Positions 1 to 5,212 of a DNA stretch of 5,429 nucleotides are shown here, piece by piece; the first letter of the stretch is position 1; each line of letters opens with the position of its first letter. The DNA comes from GCA-2716065 sp036123135 (GTDB lineage Bacteria > Bacteroidota > Bacteroidia > Flavobacteriales_D > Parvicellaceae), in assembly GCA_036123135.1 (NCBI GenBank), contig JAZADZ010000018.1, positions 1-5,429 on the forward strand, given 5' to 3'. A program made the position numbers and the translations under genes. The notes under the pieces are model-generated. The model saw nothing but the letters and a program-made list of their open reading frames with translations, was not told the DNA's origin and ran no database searches.

Positions 1-1
1 G

Positions 2-94
2 GTTCATAAAGAAGATGTAGAAAATGCAGTTCTTTTACTGAAAAAATGTTTGGAAAATATGGGCTCTTTTAATTGGGATTATTCAAGTCAATGA
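2..94 (+). CDS. C-terminal end of an unidentified protein (5'-truncated by window edge)
   Basis: An open frame enters from the left edge and ends at a TGA at 92-94. The 30 visible residues read VHKEDVENAVLLLKKCLENM, then GSFNWDYSSQ. The pattern is an acidic-start amphipathic helix (HKEDVENAVLLLKKCLE) followed by a short polar tail. Such a terminal helix is common at the C-terminus of fold-type I PLP-dependent enzymes (for example Kbl or cysteine desulfurase relatives, with an H/N-T-x-E-[ED]-[IV]-[DE]-x-A-hydrophobic pattern), but 30 residues are too few to assign a family, so no function is given. Its last 7 bp overlap the end of pheS on the other strand. That it is coding at all rests on the uninterrupted frame and helical pattern only. 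Confidence 0.5.
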   Translation, partial: VHKEDVENAVLLLKKCLENMGSFNWDYSSQ

Positions 95-1107
95 TTTGCT
101 TTTCTAAACTGTTTTAAAAAACGAAGATCATTTTCAGAATACAGTCTTAAATCATTGACGCGATACTTTAACTGCGCAATTCTTTCAATTCCCATTCCAA
201 AAGCAAAACCAGTATACTCATTAGGGTCAATATTGCAATTTTCCAACACGTTTGGATCAACCATTCCACAACCCATAATTTCTAACCAACCTGTCCCCTT
301 AGTTATTCTATAGTCAGACTCAGATTCCAGACCCCAATAAACGTCTACCTCAGCACTTGGTTCGGTAAAAGGAAAATAAGAGGGTCTTAACCTAATTTTA
401 GCAGTTTCTCCGAACATTTTTTTGGTGAAGTAGCTCAGTGTCTGTTTTAAATCGCCAAATGAAACGTTCTTGTCAATAAACAAACCCTCTACTTGATGAA
501 AGAAACAATGTGCTCTAGCAGAGATGGCTTCATTTCTAAAGACTCTTCCAGGTGATATGGTTCGAATTGGAGGTTGATTGTTTTCCATCTCTCTAACCTG
601 AACAGAGGATGTGTGCGTACGCAATGCAATATCTTCAGAAATGAAAAAAGTATCTTGCATGTCTCTTGCAGGATGATTTTTAGGAAAATTTAATGCTGAA
701 AAATTATGCCAATCGTCTTCAATTTCAGGGCCTTCAGAAATTGAAAATCCAATAGTTGAAAAAATTTCAATGATTTCATTTTTAACAATTGAAATCGGAT
801 GTCTTGACCCAAGCTCATAGGGCTGAGCTGGTAGAGTCAAATCAATATCAGTTTTCGAAGAATTGTTGGACAAGGAAAGCCCTTCTTTTAGCTCAATAAT
901 CTTATTTTGAGTAATTTTTTTCAAACTATTTAACTGCGCACCAAGTTCCTTTTTTTGTTCACTAGGGACATTTCTAAACTCGCTAAACAAAAGCGTTATT
1001 TTACCTTTTTTCCCAAGAAATGATATTCTAAATGCTTCCAACTCATCCATTGAGGATGTTGTAAAAGAATTTACTTGCGATTGAAGTTCTTGTACTTTTT
1101 CTAACAT
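88..1107 (-). CDS. pheS: Phenylalanine--tRNA ligase alpha subunit
   Basis: This is the catalytic alpha subunit of the cytosolic (alpha-beta)2 phenylalanyl-tRNA synthetase, which charges tRNA-Phe with phenylalanine using ATP. The 339 residues match the usual bacterial length. Residues 1-80 form the charged, helical N-terminal arm that contacts tRNA. The class II catalytic core follows: GPEIEDDWHNF (126-136, motif 1 area), HPARDMQDTF (145-154), RTHTSS (163-168), motif 2 FRNE (190-193) leading to FFHQVEG (202-208), FTEPSAEVDV (247-256), and motif 3 GFAFGMGIER (300-309). A302 corresponds to E. coli A294, which shapes the phenylalanine pocket. The ATG directly abuts the TAA of the upstream cyclophilin gene (TAAATG), suggesting translational coupling. 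There is no pheT downstream: the next gene is convergent and overlaps by 7 bp, so the beta subunit must be encoded elsewhere, as I recall is usual in Bacteroidota. Confidence 0.98.
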   Translation of the reverse strand: MLEKVQELQSQVNSFTTSSMDELEAFRISFLGKKGKITLLFSEFRNVPSEQKKELGAQLNSLKKITQNKIIELKEGLSLSNNSSKTDIDLTLPAQPYELGSRHPISIVKNEIIEIFSTIGFSISEGPEIEDDWHNFSALNFPKNHPARDMQDTFFISEDIALRTHTSSVQVREMENNQPPIRTISPGRVFRNEAISARAHCFFHQVEGLFIDKNVSFGDLKQTLSYFTKKMFGETAKIRLRPSYFPFTEPSAEVDVYWGLESESDYRITKGTGWLEIMGCGMVDPNVLENCNIDPNEYTGFAFGMGIERIAQLKYRVNDLRLYSENDLRFLKQFRKANH

Positions 1108-1962
1108 TTACTTATCGATTAATTGAACTGAAATAATCTTTATATCTTCTCTTGGTCTGTCTGAAGACCCAATTTGAGCATTACAAATTTCATCAATAAT
1201 TTCTAATCCCATTATCACTTCTCCAAAAACAGTATATCCACCATCCAAATGTGGCGTCCCTCCAATAGTCAAATAATCATTCACAGCCTTTTCACTAAAT
1301 TCAAATTGTTCCAAATTTTTGTTAGCTAACGGCTTAATGGTCTCAATCAAAAAATTGATGCTATCCTTTTTGTTTTGCTTTTGAAATTTTTTTAATTGCT
1401 CTAAGTAAATGTTATTTTCTTTAAGTTGTAAAAATACATTGAGCTGTTTACCAGCATTTTGAGCATTTATTCTAGCCTCCATATTTTTCAATTGGGCCGA
1501 CGTAAACTTTCGTCCCTGAACAATGTAAAACTGACTTCCACTTGAGGCTTTTGTTGGATTCATATTATCTCCCTTTCTGGCGGCACAAAGAGCACCTTTT
1601 TTATGATGATATATAGGTAAAATTTCAGAGGGAATTGTTTCTCCTTCACTAGTATTACCCAACGTACCAACGTAAAGAGAATCTTTAGAGTTTGGGTCAC
1701 CTGCTTGAGCCATGAAATCTTTTATAACTCGATGAAAAACAACACCATTGTAAAACTTTGATTTTACCAAATTGATGAAGTTTTGCTGGTGCAAAGGAGT
1801 TTCAGGGTAAAGAACTATTTTCATAGTTCCTTTGGTAGTTTGCATTTCTATTTTAACAGAATCGCTTGACATTGAGAAAGACGCAAAGCTGAAAAAAAGC
1901 AAAGCAAAAAAAGATACTATTTTTAGCTCAGTTGGTCTTGAAGGAGATGAATATAACATCAT
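1108..1962 (-). CDS. Secreted cyclophilin-type peptidylprolyl cis-trans isomerase with internal insert
   Basis: It catalyses cis-trans isomerisation of Xaa-Pro bonds. The N-terminus has a basic segment, then a hydrophobic stretch (about residues 15-30, IVSFFALLFFSFASFS) that looks like a signal peptide; no lipobox cysteine follows, so a periplasmic protein is likely. The cyclophilin fold starts near residue 36. FHRVIKDFMAQAGD (76-89) supplies the catalytic Arg78 plus Phe83, Met84 and Gln86 (human CypA R55, F60, M61, Q63). SGSQFYIVQG (141-150) supplies Gln144 and Tyr146. LDGGYTVFGEV (239-249) is the closing strand. Between these last two blocks lie about 80 extra Lys/Gln-rich, probably helical residues, which explains 284 aa rather than about 165-190. 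CypA W121 is replaced by His238 and H126 by Tyr243. The start is a tandem ATG-ATG; either could serve. It is first in a likely operon with pheS, with zero intergenic bases. Confidence 0.93.
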   Translation of the reverse strand: MMLYSSPSRPTELKIVSFFALLFFSFASFSMSSDSVKIEMQTTKGTMKIVLYPETPLHQQNFINLVKSKFYNGVVFHRVIKDFMAQAGDPNSKDSLYVGTLGNTSEGETIPSEILPIYHHKKGALCAARKGDNMNPTKASSGSQFYIVQGRKFTSAQLKNMEARINAQNAGKQLNVFLQLKENNIYLEQLKKFQKQNKKDSINFLIETIKPLANKNLEQFEFSEKAVNDYLTIGGTPHLDGGYTVFGEVIMGLEIIDEICNAQIGSSDRPREDIKIISVQLIDK

Positions 1963-1986
1963 TATTTTTTTTATAACTTTGTTGTT

Positions 1987-2010
1987 AACACAAATTAAGG
2001 CATTTGTGTT
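1987..2010. promoter_or_regulatory. Perfect 9-bp inverted repeat centred in the divergent intergenic region
   Basis: AACACAAAT, a 6-nt spacer TAAGGC, then ATTTGTGTT form a perfect inverted repeat. Its centre (1998.5) almost coincides with the midpoint (2000) of the 75-bp gap between the cyclophilin start (1962) and the lipoprotein start (2038). Each arm carries TTTG on the strand pointing to the gene it faces. A TATAAT (2024-2029, +) or TATAAA (1975-1970, -) lies 17 or 15 nt beyond. The pattern could be a shared operator, paired -33 TTTG elements of divergent Bacteroidota promoters, or a hairpin in a transcript. A terminator is unlikely because both genes read away from it. The repeat is seen directly; its role is inferred. 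Confidence 0.45.
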
Positions 2011-2037
2011 TTAAATTGCAGTATATAATTCAACTAA

Positions 2038-2397
2038 ATGACTACTAATAAAATTATTAAATCCACTTTTTTTCTTTTTTTAATTGTATTGACAGTTGTA
2101 TCCTGTTACAAAAAAAAGGACACCATAGTTATTATCAACGTTCGCGATAATGCAACAAGTCAAATAGTTGTTGGGGCTAATGTTAGACTATATTATCAAG
2201 CTGGAAATCCAGACTCAACAAGAATTGATGTTTCTGCAACCAGTAACCCTCAAGGTCAAGCAGTATTTAATTTCAATGATTATTATCAATCTGGACAAGC
2301 AGGATTTGCAGTCTTAGATTTAATTGTGAATGGCACTAAAGTATCAGTTGTACAAATAGAGGAAGAAGTTACAACCGAGGAGACCGTTTTCATTTAA
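2038..2397 (+). CDS. Small predicted lipoprotein with a beta-sandwich-like domain
   Basis: The 119-residue product begins with a lipoprotein signal peptide: a basic n-region (KIIK), a hydrophobic core at about 10-20 (TFFLFLIVLTV) and the lipobox VVSC, making Cys23 the likely acylated residue. The tail YKKKD has its aspartate at +5, so sorting to the outer membrane is plausible. The mature part (about 28-119) alternates hydrophobic and polar residues and resembles carboxypeptidase-regulatory or Cna-B-like Ig folds: an opening strand VIINVRDNATSQIVVGANV (30-49), a Gly/Asn turn NPQGQAVFNF (70-79), then closing strands AVLDLIVNGTKVSVVQI (91-107). The C-terminus is acidic (EEEVTTEE). I do not recognise a named family. 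ATG at 2038 is the natural start because the signal peptide begins there. Its TAA shares bases with the stop of the convergent downstream gene. Confidence 0.85.
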   Translation: MTTNKIIKSTFFLFLIVLTVVSCYKKKDTIVIINVRDNATSQIVVGANVRLYYQAGNPDSTRIDVSATSNPQGQAVFNFNDYYQSGQAGFAVLDLIVNGTKVSVVQIEEEVTTEETVFI

Positions 2398-2720
2398 TCA
2401 AAATAATCAATTATAGCCTCTTTAATTATTTGCTCTTGTTGATTTTGCTCAACGTTAGGCAATTTCTTAACATTTTCAAAATGAGGCCACCCTTCATTGT
2501 CAACCCCCATCTTAGTGTAATATCCATAGGGAGAAAGAATCGTACAAAGCCCAACATGAATTACTTCGATTTTCTGATCCTTAGTTAATTTTTTGATATC
2601 TATGTTTAGCTCCTGTAAGCCTATTAAAAAAAGGATAGCTTGAATATCCAGCTGATCGTCAAAATTTTTTGAAATTTTTTGAATTGTTTTTCTCCACTTA
2701 CTCTCTAGCTCAAAATTCAT
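2394..2720 (-). CDS. Conserved hypothetical protein, helical, with a YGYY...DNEGWPHF motif
   Basis: This is a 108-residue, soluble, mainly helical protein without a signal peptide or membrane segment. The N-terminal half (1-62) looks like three helices, including the hydrophobic DIQAILFLIGLQELNI (25-40) and KIEVIHVGLCTIL (49-61). A conserved-looking block SPYGYYTKMGVDNEGWPHF (63-81) follows, then a leucine/proline linker and a final helix EQIIKEAIIDYFD (96-108). From memory, similar short proteins with the same GYY, DxEGWPH and AIIxYF blocks occur widely in Bacteroidota genomes and are annotated as hypothetical; I know of no assigned function. No catalytic signature is visible, although the Tyr/Trp/His cluster could line a binding site. 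It meets the lipoprotein gene tail-to-tail with a 4-bp overlap (TTAA) and diverges from the enoyl-CoA hydratase gene across 85 bp. Confidence 0.88.
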   Translation of the reverse strand: MNFELESKWRKTIQKISKNFDDQLDIQAILFLIGLQELNIDIKKLTKDQKIEVIHVGLCTILSPYGYYTKMGVDNEGWPHFENVKKLPNVEQNQQEQIIKEAIIDYFD

Positions 2721-2767
2721 TTCACAAATAAATACATAATAAATTGAAAATAAACAGCTCCTATTAT

Positions 2768-2785
2768 AGAAAATATTGATTTTCT
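2768..2785. promoter_or_regulatory. Short inverted repeat upstream of the enoyl-CoA hydratase gene
   Basis: AGAAAAT-ATTG-ATTTTCT is a perfect 7-bp inverted repeat with a 4-nt spacer, in the 85-bp divergent spacer and ending 20 nt before the ATG at 2806. It overlaps TTTCTTTG (2781-2788), which matches the Bacteroidota -7 consensus TAnnTTTG at five of six fixed positions. A 12-bp AT palindrome TTTTAATTAAAA (2790-2801) follows. The position would suit an operator over a promoter, but both repeats are nearly pure A+T and could arise by chance here. Confidence 0.22.
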
Positions 2786-2805
2786 TTGCTTTTAATTAAA
2801 AAATT

Positions 2806-3579
2806 ATGGATTATCAAAACATTCTAATTAAAAAAAATGAGTCTGTTCAAATAATAACAATAAACAGGCCCAAACAGCTCAATGCGCTCAATAAACAAAC
2901 CATTAACGAATTAAACACGGCCATTTTAAAGGCCGAAAAAGACGCTTCAGTTCGAGTTATTGTAATAACCGGAGCTGGAGAAAAAGCTTTTATTGCAGGT
3001 GCAGACATTAAAGAATTTGCTTCATTTTCAAAGGAAGAAGGCAAAAAGTTATCTAAAGAAGGCCATCAAAAATTATTTAATCTCATTGAGAAACTTTCTA
3101 AACCCGTTATAGCTGCCGTCAATGGATTTGCTCTTGGTGGAGGTTTAGAGTTGGCAATGGCTGCTCATATTCGCGTAGCGTCTGAAAATGCTCTTCTTGG
3201 ACTTCCTGAGGTTAGTTTAGGTGTAATTCCTGGATATGGAGGTACTCAGCGGTTAGCACAATTGACCGGAAAAGGGAAAGCGATGGAACTTATCACAACT
3301 GCAAGTATGATATCTTCAAATGATGCATTAAAAATTGGTCTTGTTAACCATGTTGTAGACCAAACAGAATTGATGCCCTTTTGTTTAAAAATTGCTGGAA
3401 AAATTTGCAAAAATTCTCCTAACGCTATCCAAAATGCAATTAATGCAATTAATGCAAATTATGCTGATGGAACTGATGGATTTGAAACTGAAATTGAGGC
3501 TTTTGGAAATTGCTTCGGAACCAAGGAATTTATAGAGGGAACTTCAGCTTTTCTCGAAAAGAGGAAACCCAACTTTTAG
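2806..3579 (+). CDS. Enoyl-CoA hydratase (crotonase family)
   Basis: A cytosolic crotonase-fold enzyme expected to add water across the double bond of trans-2-enoyl-CoA to give 3-hydroxyacyl-CoA, as in beta-oxidation or related short-chain acyl-CoA routes. At 257 residues it has the standard length. Visible signatures are INRPKQLNALN (19-29), the first oxyanion-hole segment AFIAGADIKEF (61-71, backbone NH of Ala64), and the second, NGFALGGGLELAMAAHI (106-122, Gly112). LGLPEVSLGVIPGYGGTQRL (131-150) follows. Both hydratase glutamates are present, Glu115 and Glu135, spaced 20 residues apart as are E144 and E164 of rat mitochondrial enoyl-CoA hydratase. This favours true hydratase activity over isomerase or dehalogenase relatives. 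Substrate chain length cannot be read from sequence. It stands apart from other fatty-acid genes here. Its ATG follows an A/T-rich leader without a Shine-Dalgarno sequence. Confidence 0.95.
   Translation: MDYQNILIKKNESVQIITINRPKQLNALNKQTINELNTAILKAEKDASVRVIVITGAGEKAFIAGADIKEFASFSKEEGKKLSKEGHQKLFNLIEKLSKPVIAAVNGFALGGGLELAMAAHIRVASENALLGLPEVSLGVIPGYGGTQRLAQLTGKGKAMELITTASMISSNDALKIGLVNHVVDQTELMPFCLKIAGKICKNSPNAIQNAINAINANYADGTDGFETEIEAFGNCFGTKEFIEGTSAFLEKRKPNF
3433..3459 (+). repeat. Tandem 9-bp repeat inside the enoyl-CoA hydratase gene
   Basis: AATGCAATT occurs twice in tandem and is followed by a partial third copy (AATGCAAAT), encoding Asn-Ala-Ile-Asn-Ala-Ile-Asn-Ala-Asn at residues 210-218. 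The period is a multiple of three, so copy-number change would keep the frame. It falls in the C-terminal helical region that normally carries A-x-x-x-x-K-x-A-I/L-N type sequence in crotonases, so it is probably a small slippage-derived variant without functional meaning. Confidence 0.6.
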
Positions 3580-3594
3580 CAGATTTCAAATTTA

Positions 3595-3621
3595 CTTTTG
3601 TTAAGTCAATCTTGTTAAAAG
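3595..3621 (+). other. Imperfect hairpin in the gap between enoyl-CoA hydratase and flippase genes
   Basis: CTTTTGTTAAG, a 5-nt spacer TCAAT, then CTTGTTAAAAG can pair through the outer CTTTT/AAAAG and the inner AAG/CTT, with a 3-nt internal mismatch; GTTAA is also repeated directly in both arms. It lies 15 nt after the enoyl-CoA hydratase stop. The stem is AT-rich and no T tract follows, so it is a poor intrinsic terminator. It is the only structure I can point to in the 104-bp gap. Confidence 0.2.
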
Positions 3622-3683
3622 AAAGGTTCAGCTAGATACTATCCTTGCACATTGATTCGTTTCTTTGTTGAAAAGAATGTTTT

Positions 3684-5201
3684 TTGAGTGTATTTAAAAA
3701 ATTAGCTGGACAAACTGTAATATACGGTTCAAGTAGTATTATTGGGCGTTTTTTAAACTTCCTGCTCACCCCGCTCTATGCTCTTCAATTTACCAATGAG
3801 CAATATGGAATCATTACAGAAATGTATGCTTACGTTGCCTTTTTGGTAGTGCTGCTTACCTATGGGATGGAGACCTCATATTTTCGTTTTTCAACTCTAA
3901 AAGAAAATCAAACAAAAAATGTTTATTCCAATACATTGTATTCGTTGCTTACTACCTCTTCTTTATTTGTTGTAATAATTACAATCTTTTCACAAGACAT
4001 TGCAAATTGGTTGCAATATCCGAATCATTTTGAATACATCATCTGGTTTGGAATCATAGTTGCGTTGGATGCTGTTTCGTCTATTCCTCTAGCAAAGCTC
4101 CGATCAGAAGCAAAAGCAAAAAAGTTTGCCCTTGTTAATTTTGCAAACGTTGGGATTAACATAGCGCTAAATTTATTTTTTATATACTACTGTAAGTCCA
4201 ACTTTGAAGCGGGTAACTCAAATTGGATAATTGCTCATTTTTACAATCCAGAAATTGGAGTCGGTTATGTCTTCATATCCAATCTAATTTCAAGTATAAT
4301 TAAGTTTTTAGTTCTTCTCCCAGAAATGGAATTTAAAGGGCGCTATGATTTAGGGTTACTCAAAAAAATGTTTAGCTATTCTTTACCAATGTTATTTGTA
4401 GGCCTAGCATACGTCATTAATGAAACACTAGATAGGGCAATGCTAAAGAACATTCTTTTCGAACTAAACCTCACTGAGGGTTTTGACTCATCTGAAGCCT
4501 TAACAAAAGCCTTAGAGCAAAATGGAATTTATGGAGCCAATTATAAAATAACAATGATTGTTACCATGTTTATACAGGCCTTTCGTTACGCCTCAGAACC
4601 ATTTTTCTTTAAGAACGAATCCGATAAAAATTCGAAGGAAATAATTTCAAAAATGATGACCTATTTCGTCATAGTTCTTGTGTTTATTTTTCTTTTAATC
4701 ACGCTATATCTTCATTTGTTCAAATACTTTATTCCAAACGAAACGTACTGGACGGGATTGAGTATTGTTCCTTTTCTTCTTGGAGCAAACATTTGCCTTG
4801 GTCTTTATACAACATTGTCAATATGGTATAAACTAAGTAGTAAAACTATTTTTGGCGCATATATTTCTGGATTTGGAGCACTACTAACTCTTGCACTAAA
4901 TTATATGTTGATACCAAAATTTGGTTTTGAAGGATGTGCATACACTACCCTTGCATGTTATTTTTCTATGATGGTAATAAGTTATATTGCTGGAAGAAAG
5001 TATTATCCCATACCCTACAACATCAAACGAATACTTTTTTATATTTTAACCGGAGGGTTAATTTACTCAATAAGCCTAACTTTCGATCCATTTGAAATGT
5101 ATAGTTGGAAAGAATTCCTCTATCAATCTGCACTTTTACTCACATTTGTTGTAATCGTATACATTAAAGAGTTAAGGAAAGAAAAAGTAGTAATTTCGTG
5201 A
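3684..5201 (+). CDS. Wzx-like oligosaccharide flippase (MOP/MATE superfamily)
   Basis: A polytopic inner-membrane protein likely to flip lipid-linked oligosaccharides (O-antigen, capsule or exopolysaccharide units) across the membrane. The 505 residues contain about 14 hydrophobic segments, roughly at 11-31, 46-66, 85-103, 118-138, 148-169, 194-213, 229-248, 283-303, 326-346, 357-379, 388-410, 416-436, 448-466 and 478-494. The opening KKLAGQTVIYGSSSIIGRFL (5-24) and NETLDRAML (246-254), GIYGANYKI (281-289) and FRYASEPFFFK (300-310) fit the Bacteroidota polysaccharide-flippase type. Larger polar loops fall at about 170-193 and 255-282. The start used is TTG at 3684 (product MSVFKKLAG), which matches the N-terminus expected for the family; the frame is closed by TGA at 3669-3671, and no in-frame ATG precedes the conserved segment. 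The end overlaps GTG of the dut frame (GTGA), pointing to co-translation. The exact glycan is unknown. Confidence 0.92.
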   Translation: MSVFKKLAGQTVIYGSSSIIGRFLNFLLTPLYALQFTNEQYGIITEMYAYVAFLVVLLTYGMETSYFRFSTLKENQTKNVYSNTLYSLLTTSSLFVVIITIFSQDIANWLQYPNHFEYIIWFGIIVALDAVSSIPLAKLRSEAKAKKFALVNFANVGINIALNLFFIYYCKSNFEAGNSNWIIAHFYNPEIGVGYVFISNLISSIIKFLVLLPEMEFKGRYDLGLLKKMFSYSLPMLFVGLAYVINETLDRAMLKNILFELNLTEGFDSSEALTKALEQNGIYGANYKITMIVTMFIQAFRYASEPFFFKNESDKNSKEIISKMMTYFVIVLVFIFLLITLYLHLFKYFIPNETYWTGLSIVPFLLGANICLGLYTTLSIWYKLSSKTIFGAYISGFGALLTLALNYMLIPKFGFEGCAYTTLACYFSMMVISYIAGRKYYPIPYNIKRILFYILTGGLIYSISLTFDPFEMYSWKEFLYQSALLLTFVVIVYIKELRKEKVVIS

Positions 5202-5212
5202 AAAAAAATTTA

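Noticed and set aside
1987..2010. The 9-bp inverted repeat read as an intrinsic terminator
   Set aside because: It lies between divergent genes, so neither transcript ends there; the stem is AT-rich and only a short T run follows on the + strand.
1832..2014. A 60-codon open frame on the + strand over the cyclophilin start and the divergent spacer
   Set aside because: Most of it is antisense to the cyclophilin signal-peptide region, its product shows no recognisable domain, and it runs through the palindrome; the minus-strand gene fully explains the region.
2847..3044. A 65-codon open frame on the - strand within the enoyl-CoA hydratase gene
   Set aside because: It lies entirely inside a well-supported crotonase gene and encodes no recognisable motif; it is an antisense by-product.
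3580..3683. Possible tRNA or small RNA gene in the gap before the flippase
   Set aside because: No tRNA-like arms, no T-loop GTTCRANYC sequence and no G+C-rich structure are visible; only a weak AT hairpin is present.
3677..3697. Six-codon open frame ATGTTTTTTGAG... as a real leader peptide
   Set aside because: It is too short and has no regulatory hairpin or amino-acid run typical of attenuators; a start-site artefact or chance is more likely. It is kept only as part of the start-codon question.
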